The notes: generated by a model not told the origin, from the letters alone. Shown: positions 1 to 7,912, counted from the stretch's first letter. The stretch is 13,820 bases of DNA from JBHEMT01 sp046262435 (GCA_046262435.1 JBHEMT010000054.1:1-13820); one strand, 5' to 3'. Numbers and translations: made by a program.

Positions 1-893
1 CGCAGGCTCACCTTGCGATAGGTCACCTCCATCAGCTGCTCGCCGACCGTCCCGCCCGGGCCACGCCGGCTGATCACGATGTAGGCGAGCAGCACAGCCG
101 TGATCAGCAGAGCGACGTCGTTGCGGCCGTCGGGGTGCTGATGAATCACAAAGCGCGCGATGCGCTCGACGCCGATCACGATGCTGGCCACAGCACCGAG
201 GTCGATGGCCAGCGCAATCGCATATCGCGATGCGCGGGGCAACGGCGTGAGCAGGCCAGAGCGCTCCTCGCTGGGGGGGACGTGTCGCGCCGCGAGGAAA
301 CCGGCGACGCCGAGGGCGATGAACAGCCCGCCGCTGACCAGGAAGCGCTCGACCCGGAAGTAGTACGCCTCCGCCGGCTTGCCCACGACCACACCGATCA
401 TGGTGAAGAACACGCACCAGACCACCATCGCGGGCAGCGCCCCGGCCAAAAAACGGCGGCGGGGGAACTCGGTGGCCCCGGAGACCAGCGTGGCGTACAC
501 CCGGACCCCGGGGAGCATGCGGGCCACGAAAATCCCCAGCGCGTTGGTATCACGCAGGCGGCGAACAGCGCGGTCATAGTGCTTGGCGGCGCGCAGCCGG
601 TCGGCCATCTTGCGCAGCTGGGTCGGTCCCAACGCACGCGCCCAGCCGTAGCCGGCGGCCACACCGCCCCCCATTGCCAGAAAGGCAAGAGGGAAGAAGA
701 TGAACGGGGAAAGGCCACCGCCGCCGATCAACAGGCCGGCGGCGATCAGCAGTATTTCGTTGGGCGCAAAGGGCAGGGGAACCCCCGCCTCGTCGATGAA
801 CAGCAGCGCGCAGATGAGGATCGTCGCCACCGTCCCGTTGATTCCCAGCAGCAGCGAGAAGTGGTCGGCGGCGACGACTGGATGGATGGGCAT
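1..893 (-). CDS. DedA-family membrane protein, C-terminal end outside the window
   Basis: The frame is open from an ATG at 893 to the left edge (297 codons visible, no stop), so the C-terminus is missing. DedA (SNARE-associated/VTT) proteins are polytopic inner-membrane proteins linked to lipid-carrier flipping and membrane homeostasis. The DedA signatures are visible: an acidic-proline segment DEAGVPLPFAPNE (residues 34-46) after the first hydrophobic stretch, and the arginine motif ARMLPGVR (R125, R131) followed by a Gly-rich stretch leading into another membrane segment. A typical DedA protein ends near residue 200. This one continues with about three more hydrophobic segments (roughly 180-203, 217-245 and 255-275), so it is longer than usual or a fusion whose last part I cannot see. 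The start is supported by GAGAAG 7 bases upstream and a possible -10 box TATCCT at 907-912. The gene is divergent from dnaE. Family assignment is confident; the transported substrate is unknown. Confidence 0.9.
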   Translation of the reverse strand, partial: MPIHPVVAADHFSLLLGINGTVATILICALLFIDEAGVPLPFAPNEILLIAAGLLIGGGGLSPFIFFPLAFLAMGGGVAAGYGWARALGPTQLRKMADRLRAAKHYDRAVRRLRDTNALGIFVARMLPGVRVYATLVSGATEFPRRRFLAGALPAMVVWCVFFTMIGVVVGKPAEAYYFRVERFLVSGGLFIALGVAGFLAARHVPPSEERSGLLTPLPRASRYAIALAIDLGAVASIVIGVERIARFVIHQHPDGRNDVALLITAVLLAYIVISRRGPGGTVGEQLMEVTYRKVSL

Positions 894-954
894 GGCGGCG
901 CTTCTCAGGATACGGGTCGGTCGGCAGACCTCTCGCCCGCGCAGCGCCGCGGCC

Positions 955-1050
955 GGAGCCGAAGCTCCCCTGAGGGGTTGCCGCGACGGCAACCCCCCAG
1001 GAGCGCAGGCCTTTCCCCCTTCCGGGCCCGGTCGCCGCTGCGCTCGGGCC
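955..1050 (-). promoter_or_regulatory. Candidate structured 5' leader RNA of dedA (unknown class)
   Basis: Read as minus-strand RNA, 1003-967 folds into an uninterrupted 16-bp stem with the five-base loop GUCGC (987-983). Two of its pairs (997-973 and 1002-968) are G-U in minus-strand RNA but would be A-C mismatches in a plus-strand transcript, so the fold favours the dedA strand. Immediately downstream, 968-955 forms GGAGC-UUCG-GCUCC, a stable UUCG tetraloop hairpin that shares two bases with the foot of the long stem. Upstream, 1050-1045 pairs with 1030-1025 (GGCCCG/CGGGCC). Its loop contains GCGAC (1035-1031), complementary to the GUCGC loop, so a loop-loop contact is possible. No U-tract follows, so it is not a classical terminator. 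I do not recognise a known riboswitch. The rest of 894-1279 (1104-1264) shows nothing clear except a weak -10-like TAGCGT at 1210-1215 that could serve dnaE. Confidence 0.4.
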
Positions 1051-1073
1051 AGCCGAATATCGGTGGACCGCTG

Positions 1074-1103
1074 ACGCTACGGCGGCGGGGCCCTACTTGT
1101 CAA
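1074..1103 (-). promoter_or_regulatory. Predicted sigma70-type promoter facing dedA
   Basis: On the minus strand there is a perfect -35 TTGACA (1103-1098), an 18-bp spacer and a -10 TAGCGT (1079-1074). Transcription would start near 1067 and give a leader of about 174 bases before the dedA ATG at 893. It is the best match to a housekeeping promoter that I found in the window. A second -10-like box (TATCCT, 907-912) lies just before the gene and could give a short leader instead. Confidence 0.5.
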
Positions 1104-1279
1104 GCGGCTAACTAGGCCAGCCCGACGGGCCCTCCTCTTTCTCGGCCCAGCCCACGCCTCCCGGGTCCGGGCGCCAGCGGGGCATGCTCGATCCTCATCG
1201 CGCGAGTGCTAGCGTACGGACGTTCGCGTGCCGCCGTGGCCGACCGCGCCTCCGGAGACCCCTCTTGGACGACCCCGCC

Positions 1280-4200
1280 ATGCAGCCGGTCGCTGCCGCG
1301 CCGACCCCCTTCGTTCACCTGCACACGCACACTGAGTACTCGCTGCTCGACGGCGCTGCGCGGATCGGCGAACTGGTGGCCACCGCCAAAGCGATGGGCC
1401 AGCCCGCGGTGGCCATGACCGACCACGGCAACCTGTACGGCGCCGTCGACTTCTACACGGCGGCACGGGACGCCGGCATCACCCCGATCATCGGCTGCGA
1501 GGTGTACATGAGCCGCCGCTCGCGGCATCTCAAGGAGGCCCGAGAGGACCGCGACCCCTGGCACCTGGTGCTTCTTGCCCGCGACCAGGAGGGATATCGC
1601 AACCTGGTCAAGCTGGTCTCCCGGGCGCAGACCGAGGGGTTCTACCAGAAGCCGAGGATCGACAAGGAACTGCTCGCCGAACACGCCGCCGGGCTGATCG
1701 GTCTCTCCGCATGCATCGGCGGGGAGCTCCCCCAGGCAATCCTGACCGGCGACCTCAGCGCCGCCGAGGCCGTGGCCCGGGACCACCGCGAGATCCTCGG
1801 CGCCGGCAACTACTTCCTTGAGCTGCAGGACCATGGCATTGCCGAAGAGGATCCGATCCGCACCGGGCTCACCGAGATCGCCCGCCGGCTCGACCTGCCC
1901 CTGGTCGCCACCAACGATTCGCACTACATCGCTCCCGGCGACGCCGAGGCACACGACATCCTGCTCTGCCTGCAGACCGGTGCTCGGCAGTCCGAGGAGA
2001 AGCGCTTCAAGTTCCACGGGCCCAACTTCTACGTCGCCTCGGGTGCCGAGATGGCCACCCGCTTCGCCGCCTACCCGGAGGCGGTCGCCAACACCCTGGA
2101 GATCGCCCGGCGTTGCCGGGTGGAGCTGGAGCTGGGGCACAACCTGCTGCCCACCTACTCGCCGATTCCCGACGGTCAGGACGCCGACAGTTATCTCGGT
2201 GAGCTGTGTGGCCGCGGCCTGCGCGAACGCTATGGGGACACGCCAACGCGCGAGGCGCGCGAACGGCTGGCGATGGAGCTGGGGGTGATCCGAGAAACGG
2301 GCTTCGCCGCCTACTTCCTGATCGTCTGGGACCTGATCCGCGCCGGCCGGTCGCAGGGGGTGAAGGTGGGTCCCGGTCGCGGCTCCGCAGCGGGCTCAAT
2401 CGTTGCCTACGTGTTGCGCATCACCAACGTCTGCCCGCTCCGCTACGGGCTGATCTTCGAGCGCTTCCTCAACATCGAGCGGCTCTCGATGCCCGACATC
2501 GACATTGACTTCGACGACAAGCGGCGCGACCGGGTCCTGCAGTACGTCACCGAGAAGTACGGCCAGGACCGGGTGGCCCAGATCATCACCTTCGGCACCA
2601 TGGCCGCACGCGCCGCCATCCGCGACGTCGGCAGGGTGCTGGAGGTGCCGCTGGCTGACACCGACAGGCTTGCCAAGCTGGTTCCGCAGAGCGTGGGCAT
2701 CACCCTGGAGCGCGCCCTCAAGCAGACCCCTGAGCTGCGCGAGCTGTACGAGAACCACGACTGGGCCAGGCGGACCATCGACATCGCCAAGCGGCTCGAG
2801 GGGATCTGCCGGAACGCCTCGACCCACGCGGCCGGGGTCGTGATCGCACCGGAGCCACTCACCAATTTCGTCCCGGTCCAGCGGTCCACCAATGACAAGG
2901 ACAACGTGGTCACCCAGTTCGACATGAACGGGGTGTCGAAAATCGGCCTGCTCAAGGTGGACTTCCTTGGGCTGACCAACCTCACCGTGATTGACGACTG
3001 CTGTCAGTCGCTTCACGCCACCCGCGGGCTCGACATCGACATCGACGACATCCCCCTCGACGACCCAGCCACCTATCAGTTGCTGGGGCGCGCCGACACG
3101 TACGGCGTCTTCCAGATGGAGATGGGCGGCGCCAAACGCGTCCTTCTCGACATGCAGCCGACCTCACTCGAGGACATCGGCGTCGCCGGCGCGCTCAACC
3201 GGCCGGGTCCGATCGAGGGCGGGGTCATCGACCTCTACATGAAGCGCAAGCGAGGCGAGGAGCAGGTCACCTACGCGCTGCCCGAGCTCGAGGAAATCCT
3301 TGCCGAGTCGTACGGGACCATCGTCTACCAGGACCAGGTGATGAAGATCGCCAATGCGGTTGCCGGCTTCAGCCTCGGAGAGTCTGACGTCCTGCGCGCG
3401 GCGATGGGAAAGAAGGACAAGCAGAAGATGGCCCAGCAGCGGGTCAAGTTCGTGGCCGGGGCGGCGCGGCGAGGGGTGTCAGAGGAGAGCGCGGTTGAGC
3501 TCTTCGACCTGATGGCTCTCTTCGCGGGGTACGGGTTCAACAAGGCGCACAGCGTCGCCTACGCGCTGATCTCCTACCAGACCGCCTACCTCAAGGCGAA
3601 CTACCCCCTGGAGTTCATGGCCGCCCTGCTCAACTCCAAGGGCGGCGACTTCGACAAGGTCAAGCAGACCATCCTCGACTGCCACGCCCGCGGCCTGGTG
3701 GTGCGACCCCCCGACATCAACCGCAGCGCCGCTGAGTTCAGTGTGGGTGACGCGGCGCAGGGGGAGATCCTCTACGGCCTGGCCCACATCAAGAACGTCG
3801 GTGACCGGATCGTGGAGATGATCGTTGAGGCAAGGAGCCAGGGCGGCGCCTTCACCAACCTGCTCGACCTCTGCCTGCGAGTGGGCTCGCGTGACCTCAA
3901 CCGGCGCGTCCTCGAGGCGCTGATCTGCAGTGGCGCATGCGATGTTCTTGGCGAACGGAGCGTGCTGCTCGCGGTGCTCGACCGGGCGATGGAGCGGGCC
4001 GGGCAGATCCGCCGCGAACGTGACTCAGGTCAGACCGCGCTGTTCGGTGGTGGACCCGGCCCCGCCGATGGGGGAGGGAACGATTCGCTCATCGAGGGTT
4101 TCGACCACCTGGGCGCCCTGCCGGCGGCCGACCCCGAGGTGGACGAGAACCGGCTGCGGTGGGAGCGCGAGCTTCTCGGCATGTACCTCTCCGACCACCC

Positions 4201-4900
4201 GCTGCGCAAGCTCACCGCGGAGCTGGGTGAGCGAAGCGACGCGACAGTCTCGGAGCTTGGGCCGCACCTCGACGGACTCACCGTGCAGCTCGCCGGCGCG
4301 GTGCGCGACGTGCGCGCCTTCGTGCCCAAGTCGCGCGCTGCGACCGGTGAGCGGATGGCTTTCCTCCAGCTCGAGGACCTGACCGGCGCCTGCGAGGTGG
4401 TGGTTTTCACTCGCACGTTCGCGGAGTGCGTCCAGCTGCTCAGGCCTGACGCGGTGATCGTGGTGCGTGGCCGGGTCGAGTCGACCGGGCGTGGTGGGGC
4501 GGCTCCGGTGGCGGGGATGGGCGAGGATGAGGCGCTGCCGGATAGCGCACCGGCAAAGATCGTTGCGGAGGCGGTATTCGCCCTCGACGACCCGCGCCTG
4601 CTCGCATGGAAACGGGATCGCACCGTGCACCTGATGGCCCGCGGATCGAGCGGGGAGGGGATCACCGCACTGCGCCGGGTCGTCGACCTCCACCCCGGCG
4701 ACGCCACGGTGGTACTCCACGTCGAGGCCCCGGACCGGGTCGATGAGGTTGCCCTGGCAGACCGCTACTCGGTGGATGCGGGCCCCGCGTTCGAGCGCGC
4801 CGTGACCGCGGTCCTCGGCGAGCGGTCGTACCGGGTGGAAACCCGCCGCGAGGCCGCCCCTGAACGACCGGTGCGCGCCGGGGGAACACGCCGAGCCTGA
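1280..4900 (+). CDS. dnaE: DNA polymerase III alpha subunit (DnaE)
   Basis: This is the replicative C-family DNA polymerase, which extends DNA as part of the Pol III holoenzyme at the fork. From the chosen ATG it is 1206 residues, normal for DnaE. An N-terminal PHP domain begins HLHTHTEYSLLDG (13-25), continues through TDHGNLYGAV (47-56) and ends near NDSHY (212-216). The palm carries PDIDIDFDD (405-413) with catalytic D406 and D408, and the third Asp is D561 in LLKVDFLGL. The thumb/fingers and helix-hairpin-helix region follow, then a C-terminal OB-fold (about 1010-1080). All polymerase carboxylates are present, so it should be active. The ATG at 1280 fits the family N-terminus but has no Shine-Dalgarno. 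An in-frame TTG at 1265 has GGAGA six bases upstream and could be the true start, adding five residues. An ATG at 1184 would add a basic, DnaE-unlike extension and is rejected. The gene is divergent from dedA and convergent with yggT. Confidence 0.96.
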   Translation: MQPVAAAPTPFVHLHTHTEYSLLDGAARIGELVATAKAMGQPAVAMTDHGNLYGAVDFYTAARDAGITPIIGCEVYMSRRSRHLKEAREDRDPWHLVLLARDQEGYRNLVKLVSRAQTEGFYQKPRIDKELLAEHAAGLIGLSACIGGELPQAILTGDLSAAEAVARDHREILGAGNYFLELQDHGIAEEDPIRTGLTEIARRLDLPLVATNDSHYIAPGDAEAHDILLCLQTGARQSEEKRFKFHGPNFYVASGAEMATRFAAYPEAVANTLEIARRCRVELELGHNLLPTYSPIPDGQDADSYLGELCGRGLRERYGDTPTREARERLAMELGVIRETGFAAYFLIVWDLIRAGRSQGVKVGPGRGSAAGSIVAYVLRITNVCPLRYGLIFERFLNIERLSMPDIDIDFDDKRRDRVLQYVTEKYGQDRVAQIITFGTMAARAAIRDVGRVLEVPLADTDRLAKLVPQSVGITLERALKQTPELRELYENHDWARRTIDIAKRLEGICRNASTHAAGVVIAPEPLTNFVPVQRSTNDKDNVVTQFDMNGVSKIGLLKVDFLGLTNLTVIDDCCQSLHATRGLDIDIDDIPLDDPATYQLLGRADTYGVFQMEMGGAKRVLLDMQPTSLEDIGVAGALNRPGPIEGGVIDLYMKRKRGEEQVTYALPELEEILAESYGTIVYQDQVMKIANAVAGFSLGESDVLRAAMGKKDKQKMAQQRVKFVAGAARRGVSEESAVELFDLMALFAGYGFNKAHSVAYALISYQTAYLKANYPLEFMAALLNSKGGDFDKVKQTILDCHARGLVVRPPDINRSAAEFSVGDAAQGEILYGLAHIKNVGDRIVEMIVEARSQGGAFTNLLDLCLRVGSRDLNRRVLEALICSGACDVLGERSVLLAVLDRAMERAGQIRRERDSGQTALFGGGPGPADGGGNDSLIEGFDHLGALPAADPEVDENRLRWERELLGMYLSDHPLRKLTAELGERSDATVSELGPHLDGLTVQLAGAVRDVRAFVPKSRAATGERMAFLQLEDLTGACEVVVFTRTFAECVQLLRPDAVIVVRGRVESTGRGGAAPVAGMGEDEALPDSAPAKIVAEAVFALDDPRLLAWKRDRTVHLMARGSSGEGITALRRVVDLHPGDATVVLHVEAPDRVDEVALADRYSVDAGPAFERAVTAVLGERSYRVETRREAAPERPVRAGGTRRA

Positions 4901-4906
4901 GCAGGC

Positions 4907-4950
4907 TGCGGGGACCGGCCGGCGCGCTCCGTAGCGTCGCGGTCCTCGCA
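4907..4950 (+). terminator. Hairpin between convergent dnaE and yggT, probable terminator
   Basis: Six bases after the dnaE stop, 4907-4917 pairs with 4940-4950 over 11 bp around a 22-base loop. The loop itself can form a small CGCT/AGCG stem. One pair is G-U on the plus strand and would be a C-A mismatch on the minus strand, so it folds best in the dnaE transcript. There is no U-tract on either side, so it is not a canonical intrinsic terminator. Its place between two convergent stop codons (4900 and 4961) is the main support. Confidence 0.4.
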
Positions 4951-4960
4951 GATGGAGGGC

Positions 4961-5515
4961 TCAGCCGACGGCGGTGCTGAACAGCGCGCGCGCCAGGAAG
5001 TACAGCACCACGAAGGCTACGAACGCCACGATCGGAGCAACGTCGCGGCGCTGACCGACCAGGCCCTCGAACGGTCGCACCAGCGGGTTGCTCAACTGAC
5101 GCACGAAGAGCACCACCGGGTGAAACGGGGAAGTGTTGGCGACAGTCAGGATGGCGCGCACCAGGGTGATGATGCAGATCACCAGCAGGACGTTGAGTAC
5201 CAGGCTGCCCAGGGCCGCGAAGAGGATAGTTGCCAGCGGGACGTGGAAGAAACCGTCGATGAGGATGGTATCGACGACCTGGCGGATGATCTGCAGGGTG
5301 ATGATCGCCAGCAGAGGGGAGAAGTCGATGCCGACCATGGTGGGGAGCACCCGCCGAAAGGGCTGGAGCAGCGGGTCGGCGACGCTCCGGATGAAGCGGA
5401 CGAACGGATTCCATGGGTTGACCGTGAAATAGGACAGCAGGAGCCTGATGATGATGATCAGGATCGCCGCGGTGACCAGCAGGTCGAAGATTGTTTGAAT
5501 CGTGGTCAGGAGCAT
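4961..5515 (-). CDS. yggT: Double YggT-domain membrane protein
   Basis: This is a 184-residue integral membrane protein made of two YggT units. Unit one has a hydrophobic segment (about 1-28), then NPWNPFVRFIRSVADPLLQPFRR and a second membrane segment. Unit two repeats the pattern: a hydrophobic stretch near 100-125, then SPFHPVVLFVRQLSNPLVRPFE and a final membrane helix. The repeated P-F-x(3)-[FV]-x(3)-S-[VN]-[AP]-[DL]-P-L core is the YggT signature. Family members have been linked to osmotic stress, division and membrane protein or photosystem assembly; no enzymatic activity is known. The frame stays open upstream to 5749, but the chosen ATG (MLLTTIQ) starts at the first membrane segment, and the upstream part is the antisense of the lgt tail frame. 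It begins 23 bases after the lgt stop, so the two are likely co-transcribed, although a TATACT box suggests an extra start just before it. Confidence 0.88.
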   Translation of the reverse strand: MLLTTIQTIFDLLVTAAILIIIIRLLLSYFTVNPWNPFVRFIRSVADPLLQPFRRVLPTMVGIDFSPLLAIITLQIIRQVVDTILIDGFFHVPLATILFAALGSLVLNVLLVICIITLVRAILTVANTSPFHPVVLFVRQLSNPLVRPFEGLVGQRRDVAPIVAFVAFVVLYFLARALFSTAVG

Positions 5516-5524
5516 CGCGTCGCG

Positions 5525-5530
5525 AGTATA
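5525..5530 (-). promoter_or_regulatory. -10 box (TATACT) just upstream of yggT
   Basis: TATACT lies on the minus strand nine bases before the yggT ATG, within the 23-base gap after lgt. No Shine-Dalgarno precedes the ATG in the mRNA (the GGAGG here is on the other strand). The box would start transcription within a few bases of the ATG, giving a leaderless or nearly leaderless mRNA. I see no good -35. Confidence 0.35.
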
Positions 5531-5538
5531 GGAGGCGG

Positions 5539-6426
5539 TCAGGCCGTGGCTGCGGCCGGAGGCTGCGCGCCGGTGCTCGCCAGGGGCGCGGTGCGGGCGG
5601 CGTCGCTGCGGCGCCATAGGACGAGCAGCACGGGCGTCACCACCACCATGGCGACAATCCCGCTCCACTGCGCCTGGGCGAGTCCGTGGAAGAGTGGAAG
5701 GTGGGCGCGCCAGAAAAAGACGATCAGTTGGCTGAGGCCATACATCCACACGTAGCTGATGCCGAGCAGTCCGGTGCGCGCGCGGCGACGCCGCAGCGCA
5801 AGGAGCACACCAAGGATGAGCAGAGTGGCCACCCCTTCATAGGCTGCGGCGGGCTGGTAGGCGGTGCAGTGCACCGAGGTGCAGAGCGCGAACCCCGACT
5901 GGAGCACCGCGTGCGGGTTGGTGTACGCCGTGGCCCAGGGCAAGGTGCTCGGGGCGCCGAGGATGTCGCCGTTGACAAGGTTTCCAAGGCGCCCGATCGG
6001 CTGGCCCACGGCACCGAAGAGTGCCCCGGCGTCGAGCAGCAGCCACGCCGAGATCGCCAGCCGTCGGCTGAGGACGAGCACGGTCAGGACGGTTGCGATG
6101 ATGGCCCCGAAGAAGGCCATGCCACCCTCCCAGAGGGCGAGGATGTGCAGCGGGTTGTTCAGGTAATAGTCGGTGTCACTCTGGAGGACGTAGTACAGGC
6201 GCGCGCCAATCAGGCCGGTGATGATGCAGGTGCTGACCACCCGTTCCACCTGGCGCCGCTCCACGCCGCGCGGTACCAGGTGGGGGACGGCGGCACAGCG
6301 GTAGGCCACCGCGAAGGCGGCCGCGTAGGCAATGCCGTACCAGTGGACGCGGACCGGCCCGAGCGCGACCGCAACCGGGTCGACGCTGATGCGGACGATC
6401 GCCAGCGCGGTCCCGAAGGCGGTCAC
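5539..6426 (-). CDS. lgt: Prolipoprotein diacylglyceryl transferase (Lgt), divergent
   Basis: Lgt moves diacylglycerol from phosphatidylglycerol onto the lipobox cysteine of preprolipoproteins, the first step of lipoprotein maturation in the cytoplasmic membrane. The 295-residue product has the usual seven hydrophobic segments. Landmarks are VHWYGIAYA near the N-terminus, LIGARLYYV, ALWEGGMAFFG (98-107) and the signature GRLGNLVNGDILG (145-157), where R146 matches E. coli R143 and N149 matches N146. It departs from the canonical enzyme: F106 stands where E. coli has H103, and Q233 (YGLSQ) where E. coli has R239. The signature motif also has Leu for Phe and Asp for Glu. The tail after about residue 272 is Ala/Pro-rich. 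The start is a GTG with no Shine-Dalgarno; CAAGAT (6438-6433) sits exactly six bases upstream, as in a leaderless promoter. A putative lipoprotein substrate is encoded nearby at 7846. Family is confident; activity is less so. Confidence 0.88.
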   Translation of the reverse strand: MTAFGTALAIVRISVDPVAVALGPVRVHWYGIAYAAAFAVAYRCAAVPHLVPRGVERRQVERVVSTCIITGLIGARLYYVLQSDTDYYLNNPLHILALWEGGMAFFGAIIATVLTVLVLSRRLAISAWLLLDAGALFGAVGQPIGRLGNLVNGDILGAPSTLPWATAYTNPHAVLQSGFALCTSVHCTAYQPAAAYEGVATLLILGVLLALRRRRARTGLLGISYVWMYGLSQLIVFFWRAHLPLFHGLAQAQWSGIVAMVVVTPVLLVLWRRSDAARTAPLASTGAQPPAAATA

Positions 6427-6535
6427 CCCGGCATCTTGCCATGCGAGAAAACGACGACGGGCCCGCGCTGCCGCGGCGGTGACAGTTGCGTCCCGTCGCG
6501 GTGGCGGCCGGTGCGCAGCCCGATGGTGAGCGGTG

Positions 6536-7912
6536 ATGGATGGTTCAATGCGGCCTGATGGCGGACCCCCGACGGCGCGCGGTCCACCGGTGAGTCATCG
6601 GCTGCGAGGCACGCTGGGCGCCCTTGTCGCCATCGCCCTGCTGACTCGAGTCATCCTCGCCGCGCGCCGCGCCCTGGACGGCGGAGCCGCCGACTACGTC
6701 GCCTTCGCCACTGGGGCGCGGGTGGTGGCCTCGGGGTCCCGCTGCCTGTACTGCCTGCCCCAGCAGACGGCCGCGCAGGTGGCCGTGCTCGGGTACCGGC
6801 CGCCACCACCGGCACCCGGCTTCCCGGCGCCATACGCCAACCCACCCCTGGCCGCCTGGCTGCTCCAGCCGCTGGCCGCCCGGCCACTGGCCCAAGCCCT
6901 ACCTCTGTTCGTTGCGGCCATGGTGGCTGCGTTGCTCATCGCGGGCCTTCTCCTGGCCCGCCTGCTGAGCTCGCGCCCGCAGCCGGGGCGAAGCCGCACC
7001 CGAGCGACTCCCCGCGTGCTTGTAGCCCTCGCCTGCCTGTCGCTGCCGGGGGCAACCGCGATCCTGCTCGGCCAGTGGGACCCGCTGATTCTGCTCGGGC
7101 TGGCCCTGGCGCTCGCCGCGCTGGCCTCGCACCGGGACCTGCTCGCCGGCCTCGCCGCCTCAGTCATATTCCTCAAGCCGCAGCTGGGCATCCTGCTCGG
7201 CGTCGCCCTCCTCCTCACCGGCCGGCGACGGCTGATCGGCGGTTTTGGTCTCGGGGTTGTGATCTGGACCGCAAGCACGCTGCTGCTCATCGGGCCGGGC
7301 GGGGTGGCGCAATGGGGCCGCTACGTCGACGCTCGGCTAGGACCGCAGGCCACCTTCGCCCGCGGGCTGGCCGGCCTCGCCGCCGCAGCCGGCGGCAGCG
7401 CGCGCGCCGTGGAGTTGACCGGCCTGGTGATCGGCGCGGCCCTGGTCGTGGCCGGAGTGGTGTTCCGCGACCGGCTGCGTGCCGACCCCGAGGTTGCCCT
7501 GGCCCTTGGTGTGGCAGCCTCGCTGTGCTGCACCCCGCACGTGTTCTCCGACGACATGCTCCTGCTCGCACCGGCACTGGTGGTGTGGGGCGTTCGCCGC
7601 GCCCGCCAGGCAGCCTTTGCCGCATTGGCCCTCAACCTCGCATTCCTGCTTGACGAGTACGTGCTCCCCGACCGCGCCCAGCGGCTTGAGGGGGTGGTGG
7701 CCCTGGCCATCGTGCTGGGGCTGGCAGCCGCCCTGCGACCGGGTGCCGGGGACCCCGGACCAGGCCCCGCCGCATCCCCTGCGGTCCTCCCTGAGCAGCC
7801 CGGGCCGAGTTCCGACCCCCACAATGGGCGGGCCCCCAGCCACTCATGGAGCCTGTCCGCTTGTCCTCTCGCTTCCTTGCGATTGCCGTCGCGATCGCCG
7901 GCATCGCCCTGA
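6536..7912 (+). CDS. GT87-like (DUF2029) membrane glycosyltransferase
   Basis: This is a hydrophobic protein of about 458 residues resembling GT87/DUF2029 GT-C glycosyltransferases, which use polyprenyl-phosphate mannose or related donors to build envelope glycans in actinobacteria and relatives. After one membrane segment, an acidic AADYVAFATGARV motif (D53) sits in the first extracytoplasmic loop, where GT-C enzymes carry the catalytic Asp. It is followed by PYANPPLAAWLLQPLA, LLGQWDPLILLGLA, FLKPQLGILLG and CCTPHVFSDDMLLLAPAL, with several more hydrophobic helices. The same motif order is found in the minus-strand gene at 8579-9781, so the two are paralogues. The start is uncertain: GTG at 6533, ATG at 6536 or 6548, or GTG at 6590 just before the first helix, none with a clear ribosome site. 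The last ~25 codons overlap the lipoprotein gene in another frame and read as low-complexity sequence. The sugar and acceptor are unknown. Confidence 0.75.
   Translation: MDGSMRPDGGPPTARGPPVSHRLRGTLGALVAIALLTRVILAARRALDGGAADYVAFATGARVVASGSRCLYCLPQQTAAQVAVLGYRPPPPAPGFPAPYANPPLAAWLLQPLAARPLAQALPLFVAAMVAALLIAGLLLARLLSSRPQPGRSRTRATPRVLVALACLSLPGATAILLGQWDPLILLGLALALAALASHRDLLAGLAASVIFLKPQLGILLGVALLLTGRRRLIGGFGLGVVIWTASTLLLIGPGGVAQWGRYVDARLGPQATFARGLAGLAAAAGGSARAVELTGLVIGAALVVAGVVFRDRLRADPEVALALGVAASLCCTPHVFSDDMLLLAPALVVWGVRRARQAAFAALALNLAFLLDEYVLPDRAQRLEGVVALAIVLGLAAALRPGAGDPGPGPAASPAVLPEQPGPSSDPHNGRAPSHSWSLSACPLASLRLPSRSPASP

Noticed and set aside
967..1003. The strong hairpin as an intrinsic terminator
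   Set aside because: No U-tract follows on either strand, and no gene ends nearby; the leader-RNA reading fits better.
135..1115. A 326-codon open frame on the plus strand opposite dedA
   Set aside because: It is Gly/Arg/His/Gln-rich with no recognisable domain and lies antisense to a clear DedA coding frame. Such shadows are expected in GC-rich DNA.
1184..1279. An upstream ATG start for dnaE at 1184
   Set aside because: It adds an Arg-rich segment unlike DnaE N-termini and passes through the likely promoter region.
1112..2140. A 342-codon open frame on the minus strand opposite the start of dnaE
   Set aside because: It is antisense to the conserved PHP domain of DnaE and has biased, domain-free composition.
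5686..6558. A 290-codon plus-strand open frame across lgt
   Set aside because: It is antisense to the conserved Lgt signature regions and hydrophilic with no family resemblance.
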